Assembly: GCA_026119935.1 (NCBI GenBank)
Contig: JALRMH010000007.1
Coordinates: 1 to 64,000 of the forward strand
Reading direction: 5' to 3'
DNA length: 64,000 nucleotides
From: Endothia cerciana
Lineage: Eukaryota; Ascomycota; Sordariomycetes; Diaporthales; Cryphonectriaceae
Below are positions 11,558-23,123 of this stretch, one piece after another. Position numbers and translations under genes: made by a program. The notes under the pieces were generated by a model that was not told the DNA's origin, did no database searches, and saw only the letters and a list, made by a program, of their open reading frames with translations. How positions within the stretch are numbered: position 1 is the first letter of the stretch; the number at the start of each line of letters is the position of its first letter.

Positions 11558-13038
11558 GATGCGTGGCCGGAACGAGACCGCGGGGGGTCAGGACGCGCCG
11601 AACAGGACCTCTCTTATATATCTTCCCGTATTCTTGGTGGAGGTTATAAAAAAATAAAAATAAAAATAAAAAAAGGCCTATTGTGTACTCTCGTGCAGGA
11701 AAATCCAAAAGGAAGGGAAGGTCAGCAATAATATCCCTTATTCCATTTATCAATCTCATCGAATCATGTAGTAATTAATGCCTACTCGTTTGCCTGAACC
11801 ATCTGAGGGAACACGTAATCATAAAGATCGAGCAGGATATTGCAGAGCTGTACAGAGAGTATGATACCACAGGTACGCCCAGGTAGTAAGTATATGTGGC
11901 GACTATGCAGTTGAGGCAATACGAAGTGAAGGGGTCGAGTTCACCAGGAGGGAGGGTAGAGGAAACATGGGTGACGGGAAGTCTTACCAAGGCTGCATAG
12001 CACGTCAGGCGACCACAACAAGGTGAAAAAGAGAACTTGTTTAAGTCCTTTTTCAACAATACACTACACACTACAGGCCATCAGGGCACGTGTGTGCTCT
12101 CGGCTCCCTCAAAACACTCACCTGCTAGACTGCCGCCAGATTGGTCGTGTGGGGTTGGAATCATGACCTCAGGAGAGGCTGAGGCCTGGCCTCTCGTTGC
12201 GTGATTGAGGGTATTATAAATGTGGGTGAGGGTGAGGGTGCGAAACGGTTCGTTGCATGTTCGGATCGATGTTTCTAGCGCTGGGAGGCCTGTTTCGGGG
12301 TGCGGTTCAGATTTCCAGGGATGTGGTGGCGAAGGAGAGGGGTATCTCTAACCCGCTACCACCACGTACCTGTTAGGACGTAAGTCTGTCCCACATAGTT
12401 ACCTTTGTACCATACACTTGGTGTGCCTAGTTACCTTGGCGTGCTGGAGGTGGGTGACGTACGGACGGGGTCCAGCCCCAAATCGCCCTGAGATCGCGGA
12501 CCCTAGAGCCGCGCAAACCTGCCCGCGTCCCCAGGGGGTGCCCCTCCTAGAGGTCCCCCCCCCGTCCTGTCCCTCCGTCACCCCCTTCAAATCCCCAACG
12601 CCTGCCTGGTCTGGCCTGGGGCGAACATCCAACTTCGACCTGCGCAATCGACTCCGTCACCCAGCCAGAGTCCCAATTCACGCGATAAACTACCATCTTC
12701 ACCCTCCCTCCACCTTCGACCCGCCGCGAGCCCTCCTCCCCCGCTCCATCCTTCCCACTCCTCCGCCTGGCCCCCGCCGGATCGACCCACGGGGACTCGG
12801 ACTTTACCTACCGTCGACACTGCGCACCGGATCGAGACGAGACGCGCGACGTCAGCCACAGAGTGGTAAAGGCGGCTTCAGTCCCAACGAGGCGGCACGA
12901 CGGTGCCCTGCAAATACGCCGAACCCGACCCTGACGTCGACAGCCTTGCCGCGAAGACCACCACTGCCCCACGACACACAGCCCCGCCGGCGCCTAGCCA
13001 AGTCCTCCGCCAGATAACAGACAAAGGAGAGAGACATC

Positions 13039-13113
<75 letters not shown>

Positions 13114-13142
13114 GACGAGGCTGACGACGCCGACAGCAAGAC
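11558..13142. other. intergenic and NCS-1 leader
   Basis: An A-rich patch (11647-11673) probably marks the 3' end of the hemerythrin gene. A 199-codon proline-rich frame at 12418-13017 lies in the C-rich NCS-1 leader and looks like a chance frame. Nothing else seen. Confidence 0.4.
13046..13109. repeat. compound (CA)n(GA)n microsatellite
   Basis: About 28 bp of CA repeats run directly into about 36 bp of GA repeats, ending 33 bp before the NCS-1 start codon, so it lies in the 5' leader. Confidence 0.9.
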
Positions 13143-14571
13143 ATGGGCAAATCGTGAGTTCTCAGGATTCTCTCCGGTCATCTACACTGCCGCACCGCGC
13201 GACGCCGGGCATGGGCTATTAGGGACAATTGCGTGTCGTGGGCATGGATCACAGGGTAGAGAGTCAGGCCCAAACGCGAGGGGCGTCATAATCGCGAACA
13301 TGGATCGTCCGCCCCGAGCCCCTCCCTCCCCTCCGGCCATCCGATCGCATTCCCTAATTCCTTCCTTATCCGCCGCGCAAACAAGACAAACAATTGAAAG
13401 AGGGAGAAGGAAAAGAAAGAAGGAAAAGAAAGAAAGAAGGGCGATGTCTTCTTCTTCTTCCTGGAAGGATTATCTGGGGCTAACGAACGACGCGCGCGAT
13501 TATAGACAGTCCAAGCTCTCGCAAGAGCAGCTGGTCGAACTGCAGAAGTCGACGCACTTCGATAAGAAGGAGCTGCAACAGTGGTACAAGGGTGAGCCGG
13601 ACCCCTCCTCCCAATTCCTACAACTCACGATCCATATCTCCCACCCCCCCCCCCCCTTTTCTCTACTTTATGCCTTGTCGACGCGCCAGCCGCATGTGTG
13701 ATATCGGAAGGGGGGGGGGGGACAGAAGGCGGACGATCGGCTTCTGGCCTGTCCTGACCTCAGGGTTCGAATCCAAAAGCCCCCCCCCCCCCTCGGCCCA
13801 CGCGCGAGGCTTGGTTCAAACCGAGGGATCACATCATGGCTGACCTGCCCTGCGCCCGCGCCCGGCCCCCCTTCCCCCGGGGAGCCCGTGCGCCCAGGCG
13901 CGACGTGCACCTGATAGGCTTCCTCAAGGACTGCCCCTCGGGCATGCTCACCAAGGATGAGTTCCAGAAGATCTACCGGCAGTTCTTCCCGTTCGGCGAC
14001 CCGTCGAGCTTCGCCGACTACGTCTTCAACGTCTTCGACAGCGACAAGTCCGGCACCATCGACTTCAAGGAGTTCATCTGCGCGCTGAGCGTGACCTCGC
14101 GCGGTAAGATGGAGGACAAGTTGGACTGGGCCTTCCAGCTGTACGACATCGATGGCGACGGCAAGATCAGCTACGACGAGATGCTCAAGATCGTGGAGGC
14201 GATTTACAAGATGGTATGGGTCCCCGGAGTCATCCCCCCCCCCCTTCCCCCCCCTTCCCCTCCCCCGCCCCAACTACCCGTGCATGACTATGCGCGCCTT
14301 TTAGCTGTGTGCTACCGTTCCCATGCCGGGAAGGAGAGTCAGAGACGTGTGGGGCTGACATCTTGCGTGTGTGTGCGCCCGTGATCTACAGGTCGGGTCT
14401 ATGGTGAAGCTGCCCGAAGATGAGGATACCCCCGAGAAGCGCGTCAAGAAGATCTTCCGCATGATGGACAAGGACGAGAACGGCTGCCTCGACATGGAGG
14501 AGTTCAAGGAGGGCAGCAAACGCGACGAGACCATCGTGTCCGCCCTGTCTCTGTACGACGGCCTGGTCTAG
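13143..14571 (+). CDS. NCS1: neuronal calcium sensor 1 (frequenin)
   Basis: Four exons: 13143-13153, 13506-13591, 13918-14213, 14392-14571; 190 aa, exactly the family length. NCS-1 is a myristoylated Ca2+ sensor that activates phosphatidylinositol 4-kinase (Pik1 in yeast). The 11-nt first exon encodes MGK plus two bases of Ser, giving the N-myristoylation start MGKSQSKLS. EF1 is degenerate (KDCPSGMLTKDEF), while EF2 (DSDKSGTIDFKE), EF3 (DIDGDGKISYDE) and EF4 (DKDENGCLDMEE) keep calcium ligands. The C-terminus is SALSLYDGLV. Near-identity to animal frequenin motifs makes the call firm. Intron 2 (326 bp) and intron 3 hold poly-C and poly-G runs of 11-13 nt. The microexon is easily missed by automatic prediction. 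Confidence 0.97.
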
Positions 14572-15317
14572 CCCTCAGCCTCTCATCTAGCCTCCCCCCC
14601 CCCCCTTCCGGGCGTCCTGAGCATATCGGAGGGGGGCTGGGCTGCATGCAAGGACACGGGTAGGTTGTGCGGGTGAGACACGGAGGGCGCGTGGTGCGGG
14701 GAGGAGAGGAAAGGAAAGGGGATCGGTGGGAGAGAGGGAGAGGAGTACGTGGATCAGGGTGGGCACGACGGCGTTGGAAGTCTTCTCTCATTACCCGCGC
14801 GATTTGTCCGTACCCTGGGAATATCGAGGACACAAGATTTCCCCCAGGGGCGGTGTCCTTACGCTGCAAGCAATCTCCACGGCTTGGGGGATTTTTCTCT
14901 AGCAAATACATAACGTTTGATGAGTCGATGTGGGCATCTGTTACGAGCTTGCTCGCTCGTGCGAGGCTCGGCTTTTTTTCTTGTTGGGCAGGGCCGACCC
15001 GGCTCGGATGCATCTTCGGTGACGCATGAACACCTCACCACACAGGGGATAAATCGGTCAACGGTGTCAAAGCAACGCCTCTTCGGATTTTCACCTATCA
15101 TACGGGCCGTAATAGGAATTAATTACATGGAAGGGGAATGATTCACACCAGAAGGCCGTCCTCGGCCCAAGACAGGGCAAGCCCTGTTTCCAGATATCCA
15201 TAGAAAAAGGGAGCCGTAGACCAAAATCAACCGCTTGAGACTCATTAAACGTGTACTGGACATTGGAAGAGCGCCGCCGGTTTGTTGGGGGGGGGGGGGG
15301 TTGAGGCTATATAAGAT
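14572..15317. other. convergent intergenic region
   Basis: Shared 3' flank of NCS-1 (plus) and the acyl-CoA synthetase (minus). It contains a C run (14594-14605) and a 14-nt G run (15287-15300). No gene supported. Confidence 0.4.
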
Positions 15318-17452
15318 CTAGGAGCCGTATGCCCCGTCGATCTGCTTCTTGTACTTCTTGACGATGCCCTTACGGTTCAGCTTCTGCGCTGCGGTGACGA
15401 AGCCCTGCAGTTGCCTTGGTCAGTACCGAATTGCTCACACAAGGATAGAGAACAGCATGGGCTTACATTCTGCGGCGTCCACTCCTCATCACTGAGGACC
15501 ACGCCATCGATGATCTCGATGCCAGCCAGGCCACCCGCGCGGCCGGCGGACTGCAGCTCCTTGAGCACAGCTCCGTGCAGCTTCTTGTTATGGACGAGCT
15601 CCTCCAGGGCCTTGGCCTCGACACCGTTGGACTCTGCCAGCTTCTTGAGCGCCGGCTCCGCGGGCACAATAATGGCGATGGGCTTGGCCTGGGAATCGTC
15701 GGCGTACACACAGATGTTGGCAACGACGTGTGCGGAGCGGTAGATGGACTCGAGCTTCTCAAGGGCGATGTACTCGCCGTTGAGCGTCTTGATCAGGTTC
15801 TTCTTGCGGTCAATCAGCTTGAGATGTCCGTTGGCATCCCACTCGCCGACGTCGCCAGTCTTGAACCATCCGTCTGGCGTCAGAGCCTCCTGTGTCTCCT
15901 TATCATTCTGGTAGTAGCCGTCCATGATAGTCGGCCCACGCAGCCACACCTCACCCTGCGGGCGGGGCTTGTTGGTCGCGTAGTAGCCGGCGTCTGGAAA
16001 GTCGACGAGCTTGGCCTCGACGGCGGCCGGCATGGCACCGATGGACTCCGAGGTCCACTCCATGGGGTTTGTCAGGGTGCCCATAGCGGTCGTCTCCGTC
16101 AGGCCGTAGCCGATGATCATTGGGGCGATGGCCATGGAGATGAACTTCTGGGTGTCCTTGGCCACTGGGCCTCCCCCGTTCATGCAGAGCTTCAGGCGGC
16201 CACCCGTGGCCTCCTTGATCTTCTTGAACACCACGGCATCCAGAATGCCGGATCCCGGCAGCCCCCAGCCCATGAGCTGGGTCTTGGCCCACATCGCCCC
16301 CCAGAAGAGGTTCCTAACAACGGGGCTTCCACCTTGGACCTTGGAGATGATGCCCTTCTTTACGCTCTCGAAGACCGCAGGCACGCCGACGAGGACGCTG
16401 GGCCTGAACTCGCGGATGTCTCCGTTGCAGTTGCGCACAGAGGCATCGGACAGGGTCTTGGGGTTGCCGTAGCCCATCGTAGTGCCCCAGTAGAGGGACG
16501 CGTTCTCGAAGACGAATTCTAAGATGTGGGCCAGAGGGAGGTAGGTCAGGAGGCCGTCGCCCGGGCCGAGGAACGGCTGAACAACCACGCTCACGCCGGC
16601 AACGGCAGCAACGACGTTGCTGTGCTTCAGTGGGACGCCCTTCGGGGTACCTGTCGACCCAGAAGTGTACATGATGCAGCAAAGGTCCTCGGGCTTGGGG
16701 GGTACTGGCTCTACAGAGCTTTCCTCCCCCAGCTTCCTCAGGTCGTCAAAGCTGATGACCTGGACATTCGGGTATGCGGACGTCAGCTTGTCGATGTCCT
16801 CCTGCTTGACCTTGTTCTGGCTGTTCCAAACCACGTGCCGAATCTCGGTCGCATCCTTGAGGACGTTGGTCAGGGTCCCCAGCAGGTGAGGGTCCAGGAA
16901 GATGACCTTGGCCTGGGTCGCCACCATGGAATGGCGCAGGCCCTCCTCGCCAAGGGTGTCGTAGGCGGTCACGATGGGCATGGACTGTGATGCAGCCCCA
17001 TGGGACATGGCCAGCCAGTGTGAGCTCGTGGCCGCGAAGATGTGAACGCGGTCGCCCTCGGCCAGGCCCAGCTTCCGCAGGCCGGACCCGACCTGCAATA
17101 TGAGCTTCTCGTACTCGAGGTAGGTCATGTAGTCGTAACCACCAAGCTCGAAATAGGACCACTTCTTATCGACCTCACGCTCCTCCCCGTCAATAATCTT
17201 CTTCACCTTCTTGGTCTCCTGGTGGACGCGGATGAGCTTCCGCGAGCCCATGGCCTTGGCGTTGCCATACTTCTCGACGGAGGCCCTGACGAGCTCATAG
17301 ACGGTGGAGACGTCGGGCTGGGGCTTCGAGATGAGGTCGGGGATGGCAGGGGGGATGCGGCGGATGGGCGTCTCACCCTCGACAGGTTTCTGGCCGGGTA
17401 CCTCGACGGAGAATGGCGGTTTCGCCTGGAACTTGGGGAGGATGGTCGTCAT
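15318..17452 (-). CDS. long-chain fatty acyl-CoA synthetase (FAA1/FAA4 type)
   Basis: Two exons, 15467-17452 and 15318-15404 (intron 62 bp), 690 aa. It activates long-chain fatty acids to acyl-CoA through an acyl-AMP intermediate. The AMP-binding P-loop (YTSGSTGTPKGVPLKHS, about residue 262), the GYGLTETTAMG motif (about 450), and the FACS signature DGWFKTGDVGEW...KLIDRKKNLIKTLNGEYIA (about 527-560) are all present. The end (KKQIDGAYGS) lacks a peroxisomal SKL-type signal, so a cytosolic, ER or lipid-droplet-associated Faa1/Faa4-like enzyme is more likely than a peroxisomal one. Three CCTCGG hexamers, the core bound by fatty-acid regulators FarA/FarB in Aspergillus, lie 0.6-1.0 kb upstream. 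A long GA tract sits just before the start codon. Confidence 0.96.
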
Positions 17453-17479
17453 GGTTGGCAGGCGTCACACAGATCAGCG

Positions 17480-17528
17480 CGCGAGAGCGAGAGCGAGAGA
17501 GAGAGGGAGAGAGAGGAGGGGGGGGGGG

Positions 17529-17559
<31 letters not shown>

Positions 17560-17572
17560 GAGAGAGAGAGAG
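17480..17572. repeat. GA-rich simple repeat in the acyl-CoA synthetase leader
   Basis: About 90 bp of GA dinucleotide repeat interrupted by a G run (17518-17528). In the sense of the gene it is a CT tract 30-120 nt before the start codon, as often seen in fungal leaders. Confidence 0.9.
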
Positions 17573-18070
17573 CCAGAAGGGAAGATGTGTTCGGTGGGAC
17601 AAGGCACAAGGCCGACGAAGCTGGTCAGGGGCAGCTTTCTGGAATGGGGAGGCGACGCGGGAGGTGAGATGCCCAGGCTGCCACGGGTGGTGTGGTGTTG
17701 GCGGGTCTGGAGATTTGCTGGGCGAGGTCCAAGGTTGTTGAGGAGGAGGTGGCAGCTGCCTGGGTGGCTCGAGCTCGAGTTATAGAGCTTCCCTGCCCCA
17801 GTATGAATGGCAGGGCGCAGGATTTATGACGTCCTGACACCCCGGGCTTGACACTTAGCGCCCAGATCTCCAACAGGGACCAGGCAATCACAGCGAGTGA
17901 GCCCGCGCATCCCGCCCGCGCTTATTCCTTAGCCTGCCCAGGCCGCCAAGCTGGGGTATGTATTTCTTATACATGCAGTATCGTGGAATCTGGCTGGCTC
18001 AGGAGGTTCTTTGTTGGCCGTCTTTCACAACGTCCCCTGTTGAGGCTTGATCTGCCGCCCTGATTCTGAA

Positions 18071-18418
18071 CCTCGGGCAGACACAGCCTCATGGCCATGG
18101 GGCTGTAAGCCTCGGCCTCCTGACTGACCACAGCTTCTTGTCCCGTGGGTGCCGACGGTCACCTGTCCCACGGTGGCTTCGTTCGTAACGGTCCAGGTGG
18201 TCCATAACCAAGCCCTTGAACCTCCTCCCCTCCCATTGCCGAGACATCCGCTTATGCTTACCTTTACGGTCTTTACATGGTATCCTCTGCGGACTCTTAC
18301 CTAGTAGAAACCACCCCCTCCTAGTTTAAGCATACTGGGCGCTGCTCTTTACGGAACTCCCGGTGGACCGCACGCCTGGCATCTCCTCCATAAGCACTTG
18401 TATACTCCGGCCCCTCGG
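18071..18418. promoter_or_regulatory. three CCTCGG boxes, possible FarA/FarB sites
   Basis: CCTCGG occurs at 18071-18076, 18110-18115 and 18413-18418, upstream of the minus-strand acyl-CoA synthetase. FarA and FarB of Aspergillus nidulans bind this core in fatty-acid-utilisation promoters. A six-base motif is common in GC-rich DNA, so this is suggestive only. Confidence 0.3.
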
Positions 18419-19157
18419 ATGCGTCTTGGATGAGAATAAACCTGGGTCTCTGGCAGGCTGTTCCATGCTGCTGCCGCACAGTCTGCGGGGTCTCCCGCTG
18501 CTCATGTTCCCTCGATCGTGTCCGGGTCAAAGCGCAACCCAATCTCCATCACGCTGTGGCCTTGTGTTTAACTGTTCGTAAGGAACGGCATCAGCTATCA
18601 ACCTATACAGCTGGCCAGATTCGTTTGGGGGGGGGGGGCACCAGCAGAAGGGTTTGCACTATCGCCTTTTTTTTTTTTCCAAAAAAAAAAGAAAGAAAAA
18701 AAAAAGAAGAAAACCTTAAGCTAAAGCGTTGAAAAGTTTGGTACTGCCTCGCTCCTCACCACGGCTCAGCTGGGCGTTCAACTTACAAACATTCCCGTCC
18801 TTAATATATACATATTACTTATAGAGATTTATATAAATAATAACTTTCATCGATAGCATGGTGAAGAGTGAGATTAGACCCTCAATAGAACCCCGGTTGA
18901 TAGGAAAATTATAAGAAAATGGTTGTATGTACATGCAATACAGGGATTACTAGCCTGGATTAATCTGGCGGCAGAGCCACCCCCCCCACTAAACAAAATT
19001 ATCTTCAGGTGCGCTGCCGCGGCCACAGACATATACTGGGTAGACAGACCGGCCCCTCACGCATCGACTGGCTATAGTATAGGTAGGGGCAGCCATCCGG
19101 AACCCGAAGAGGAGCAGGCCAAGGCCCTGACAGTGTCGGTAGCAGCTACGCAGCATC

Positions 19158-20265
19158 ATGGCCGGGGCGATAGGGAGCCTCCTGGCCCAGCTGGACCCCG
19201 AGATCGAAGACGCAGAAGAAGGCACGTAAGAAGAGAAAGTCAACAATAAAATAAAAAAAAAGACAGCCCAACCCACCCTCCCCCCCAGCAGCCCGCGAGA
19301 GGACACGGACACCACTTCTCACACGAGGGGCGGGGTTTCGCGCAAACCCCATCCCCATCTCTACAGAAGCCTTCCTCCTCTTCTCCCGGGCGCCGCCCTC
19401 CTCCCCCCGCGACCTCGGCTTCGTCGACCCCCGGGCCGCCACCCTCGAGGTCGCCGTCAACGGGCGGGACCTGACCATCGCCCAGTCGCCGGCCGTCCTG
19501 TCGTCGGACCGGGCCGGCGGCACGACCGGCGCCGTGGTGTGGAGGGTGACCCCGCTCCTCGCCTCGTGGCTGGCGTCTCCTCCCCCGGGCGGCAACGCCC
19601 TCTCCCGGTCCGGCCTCCTCGGCCCCGCCTCCACCGTCCTCGAGCTGGGCTGCGGCGCCTCCGCCGTCGTCGGGCTCGCCGTCGCGCCGCTCGTGCGCCG
19701 CTACGTGCTCACGGACCAGCGGTACGTGGCCCGGCTCGTGGAGCAGAACATCGACCGGAACCGCATGTCGCGGCCCGCCCCCGCCGGCGCCGGCGGCAGC
19801 AGTGGCGGCAGGCGCAACAAGAGCAGCACCGGCACTGCGGGGTCCCGCCGCAGGGCGCCCTCCTCCTCCTCCTCCTCCTCCTCCTCCGGCGGGGGCGACA
19901 TCACCTTCCACCCCCTCGACTGGGAGCTCGACGCGCCCACCCGGGCCCTCTGCGTCCCCGACCTCGTCGTGGCCTGCGACTGCATCTACAACGAGGCGCT
20001 CATCCCGCCGTTCGTGCAGACGTGCGCCGACGCGTGCAGGCTCCGGTCCCCGGAGGACGATGACGGCGGGGGCGCGGAGGCGCGGCGGCCCTGCGTGTGT
20101 GTCGTCGCACAGCAGCTGCGCGACCCGGACGTCTTCGACGGCTGGCTCAAGGAGTTCATGGGGAAGGGCTTTCGGGTCTGGCGGGTGCCCGACGCAGAGC
20201 TGCCCGAGGGACTGAGGAGCGACTCCGGGTTTGTGGTGCATATCGGGATACTCAGGGAGGCCTGA
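19158..20265 (+). CDS. METTL21/EFM-family protein lysine methyltransferase
   Basis: Two exons, 19158-19221 and 19367-20265, 320 aa. Seven-beta-strand SAM methyltransferase resembling yeast Efm6-type enzymes that modify translation elongation factor eEF1A. Key features are QSPAVLSS...GGTTGAVVWRVTPLLASWL, the SAM loop VLELGCGASAVVGL, and VVACDCIYNEALI, the D/E..Y post-II motif of the METTL21 group. A serine/arginine tract (from a TCC repeat, 19860-19888) interrupts the fold as a low-complexity insert. The reading frame closes only if intron 1 uses a GC donor (AAG|GCACGT at 19222); the ordinary GT four bases downstream leaves the frame out by one. Family firm, exact target uncertain. The intact Rossmann motifs argue against a pseudogene. 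Confidence 0.78.
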
Positions 20266-20637
20266 GCCACGGTTAGGGCATGGCATTTAACAGATGTATC
20301 GAGGCCATAGTAGTATCCAACCTCATCCAGAAAGGTCAGGCCATCTGAACATTGGACATTCCGCGTTGCAAGGGACATCAGGGGTAGCATCAACTTCAGG
20401 TAGGAAAGCATCAAGATGTGTTCTCGGTCATTGTTCCCTAGGTCGCTAATAACTTTTTCCAAATGGCCCGCTTAATACTGCCAGCCGCCAATTTCGGGGC
20501 GGACTGGACTCAAATAGCCACTACCAGCCTTCACAGGGCGAATGCTTCGCAGGAGAGGGGATAGGATCCCATCGTATAATAAAAAAAAAAAAAATCAAAA
20601 ATCGAACGCCAACGTGAGAGGGAATTCAAAATTCAGA
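20266..20637. other. convergent intergenic region
   Basis: Between the ends of the methyltransferase (plus) and LEU1 (minus). An A run at 20580-20594 lies 45 bp beyond the LEU1 stop. No gene seen. Confidence 0.4.
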
Positions 20638-23123
20638 TCACCACTCGAGCGGCTCCTTCTTTGTCTCACCCTTGCTTGTCATCGGAACAGGGGCAGCCTT
20701 CACCGCCAGCTTGCCACCCCGGCCCTTCCTCTTGAGGTAGGCGGTGCCATCGAGCCAGGGAGTCTCCTGGGTCATCTTCCTCTCGAACTCGGAGATCTTG
20801 TCCTCCATCTGGAGGGTCAGACCAATGTCGTCCAGGCCGTTGATCAGGCAGTGTTTCCTGAACTCCTCGACATCGAACCTGCAGATTGTGTTGCCGGCCT
20901 CGTCCTTGATGAGCTGGTTGGGCAGGTCAACCTCGACCTCCTTGCCGGCGCGTGCCTCTTTCGCGATGGCCTCGATGTCGTCCTGGTTCTTGATCGGAAT
21001 GGGCAGCATGCCGTTCTTGAACGTGTTGTTGAAGAAGATGTCGGCGAACGATGGCGCAATAACACACCTTATGCCAAAGTCGTTCAGAGCCCACGGGGCG
21101 TGCTCTCGAGAGCTACCGCAGCCGAAATTGGGACCAGTGCAGACCAGGATGTTGGCCTTGCGGTAAGGCTCCTGGTTGAGAACAAACTCCGGGTCCTCCT
21201 TTCCGTCTGGTGTATACCTCCAACCGTGGAAGAGGGCCGATCCGAGGCCGGTCCGCTTGATGGTCTTGAGGAACTGCTTCGGGATGATGGCATCCGTATC
21301 GACGTTGGACCGGTCCATGGGAGCAGCGATACCCTTCAGGACAGTGAACTTGGGCAGGCCGCCGGATGATGCCGAAGGAGAGGTGTTTGGGTGAGAGGTG
21401 CTGGTGTCGTTCTTGGGGATGTCCGCGATCTGCTCCCTGTCCGACTCATCCTCAGTCACCCTCTCATCGACGTGAGGTGGCTCGGGCGCGGCCTTGAAAG
21501 CCTCGATGTGGGGGCTGGCCTTGTACTCGGTGAGCTTCCTCACGTCTGCCAGCTTGCCGACGATCGCAGCGGCAGCAGCCATGACAGGGGACATCAGGTG
21601 CGTCCTGCCTCCAGCCCCCTGGCGGCCCTCGAAGTTGCGGTTGCTGGTACTCGCACATCTCTCCTGGGGAGACAGGATATCTGGGTTCATACCCAGGCAC
21701 ATACTACAACCAGCCTCACGCCACTCGAACCCGGCGTCCGTGAAGATCTTGTCGAGGCCTTCCGCCTCAGCCTGATCCTTGACCAGTCCAGAACCGGGGA
21801 CGATCATGGCCCTCTTGATGTTGCCGGCGATCTTCCTGCCATTGACCACCGAGGCGGCAGCGCGCAGATCCTCGATTCTAGAGTTGGTGCACGAACCAAT
21901 GAAGACCTTGTCAACGGTAACATCCTGCATTGGAGTGCCAGCGGTCAGGCCCATGTACTCGAGCATGCGGCGGCCGGAGGCCTTCTTCGCCTCGCTGGCG
22001 AAAGTCTCGGGGTCGGGCACAGACCCGGTGATGGGGACGACGTCCTCAGGGCTCGTGCCCCAGGTGATCGTGGGAACGATGTCCTTGGCGTCAATGAAGA
22101 CGTCGATATCGTATTTTGCATCAGGATCGGACCGCAGGCTCCTCCAGTAGGCTACAGCCTTGTGCCACTGGGGCGAGTTGTACTTGGGAGCGAGGGGCCG
22201 GCCCTTCAGGTACTCAAAGGTGATGTCGTCCGGCGCAACCATGCCGGCCCGAGCGCCGCCCTCGATCGACATGTTGCAGATGGACATGCGGGCCTCCATG
22301 GAGAGGCTGCGGATGGCAGATCCGCAAAACTCAATCACGGCACCGGTGCCACCAGCGGTCCCAATCTTGCCGATGGCGTGAAGGATGATGTCCTTTGAGC
22401 TGACACCGGGGGCCAGCTCGCCGTCGACCTGTATCCGCATGTTCTTGCTCCGCTTGGTGATCAGGCACTGGGTGGCCAGCACGTGCTCAACCTCGCTGGT
22501 GCCGATACCGAAGGCCAGGGCACCAAAGGCACCGTGGGTCGAGGTGTGGCTGTCGCCGCAGACGACGGTGGTAGCTGGCAGGGTGAAGCCCTGCTCGGGG
22601 CCGATGACGTGGACGATGCCCTGTCGTTTGTCGCTCAGGCCAAAGTATGTGAGACCGAAGTCCTTGACGTTCTCCTCGAGCGTGACGCATTGTGTTCTCG
22701 AGTCGCCCTCCTCGATGAAGCTCCCAATGTCCTTGAGGGTCTTCCTGGAGCTCGTAGGGACATTCTGGACCCGATTGTCAGTCTGTCTGCACGGCGATCA
22801 GGAGGAGGGGAGGAAGGCAGGGTTGGGCTCACGTGGTCAGTGGTAGCGAGGGTGCAATCAGGCCTGCGGACTTTACGCCCGGCGTTCTTGAGACCCTCGA
22901 AGGCCTGCGGTGATGTCACCTCGTGGACGATATGCCGGTCTGTGAAGTACTCGTCAGCACCGATTTCTTCTTAACCCCCCCCCCCCCCTGGCCAACCAAC
23001 TTCCCAGCCGCGGGCTTACGAACCGATGTAGAGGAGGAGGGTCCCGTCCAGCTTCTCATCGACAATGTGTGCCTGGAGCACCTTGTCGTAGAGGGTCTGG
23101 GGGGCTCTGTCTGCTCCGGGCAT
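20638..23123 (-). CDS. LEU1: 3-isopropylmalate dehydratase (isopropylmalate isomerase)
   Basis: Three exons: 23024-23123, 22833-22939, 20638-22764; 777 aa. Second step of leucine synthesis: isomerises 2- to 3-isopropylmalate using a [4Fe-4S] cluster. Large (aconitase-like) and small (swivel) domains are fused in one chain, as in fungi. Cluster cysteines lie in GSCTNSR (about 357) and CSMCLGMN (about 422), and the swivel-domain loop GCGSSREHAPWAL lies near 615. A low-complexity linker (about 520-555) joins the two halves. Exon 1 must end ATCG|GTTCGT to restore the conserved LLLYIDRHIVHEV; the stronger-looking GTAAGC four bases downstream would break the frame. Intron 1 holds a 14-nt C run on the plus strand. 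No Leu3-type CCGGNNCCGG site was found in the first kilobase upstream. Confidence 0.97.

Larger units (their letters stand above)
17453..19157. other. divergent intergenic region
   Basis: Upstream of both the acyl-CoA synthetase (minus) and the methyltransferase (plus). It holds a GA tract, CCTCGG boxes, a 12-nt G run (18627-18638), an A-rich block (18665-18715) and an AT-rich patch (18790-18850). No gene supported. Confidence 0.4.

Noticed and set aside
12418..13017. 199-codon proline-rich frame upstream of NCS-1
   Set aside because: Low-complexity composition expected from a C-rich leader; no domain, and it runs toward the microsatellite of the NCS-1 leader.
13762..13775. GGTTCGAATCC, like the T-arm box of a tRNA
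   Set aside because: Lies in an NCS-1 intron; no matching acceptor stem, D-arm or anticodon arm can be folded around it.
15575..16522. 315-codon plus-strand frame inside the acyl-CoA synthetase
   Set aside because: Antisense shadow; the minus strand encodes the full AMP-binding enzyme.
19240..20286. 348-codon minus-strand open frame over the methyltransferase
   Set aside because: Very Gly/Ala/Arg-rich antisense frame through GC-rich coding DNA; the plus strand carries the conserved SAM motifs.
21391..22398. 335-codon plus-strand open frame inside LEU1
   Set aside because: Antisense shadow of the isomerase; leucine/valine/glycine-rich composition follows from the codon bias of the real gene and no family motif is present.
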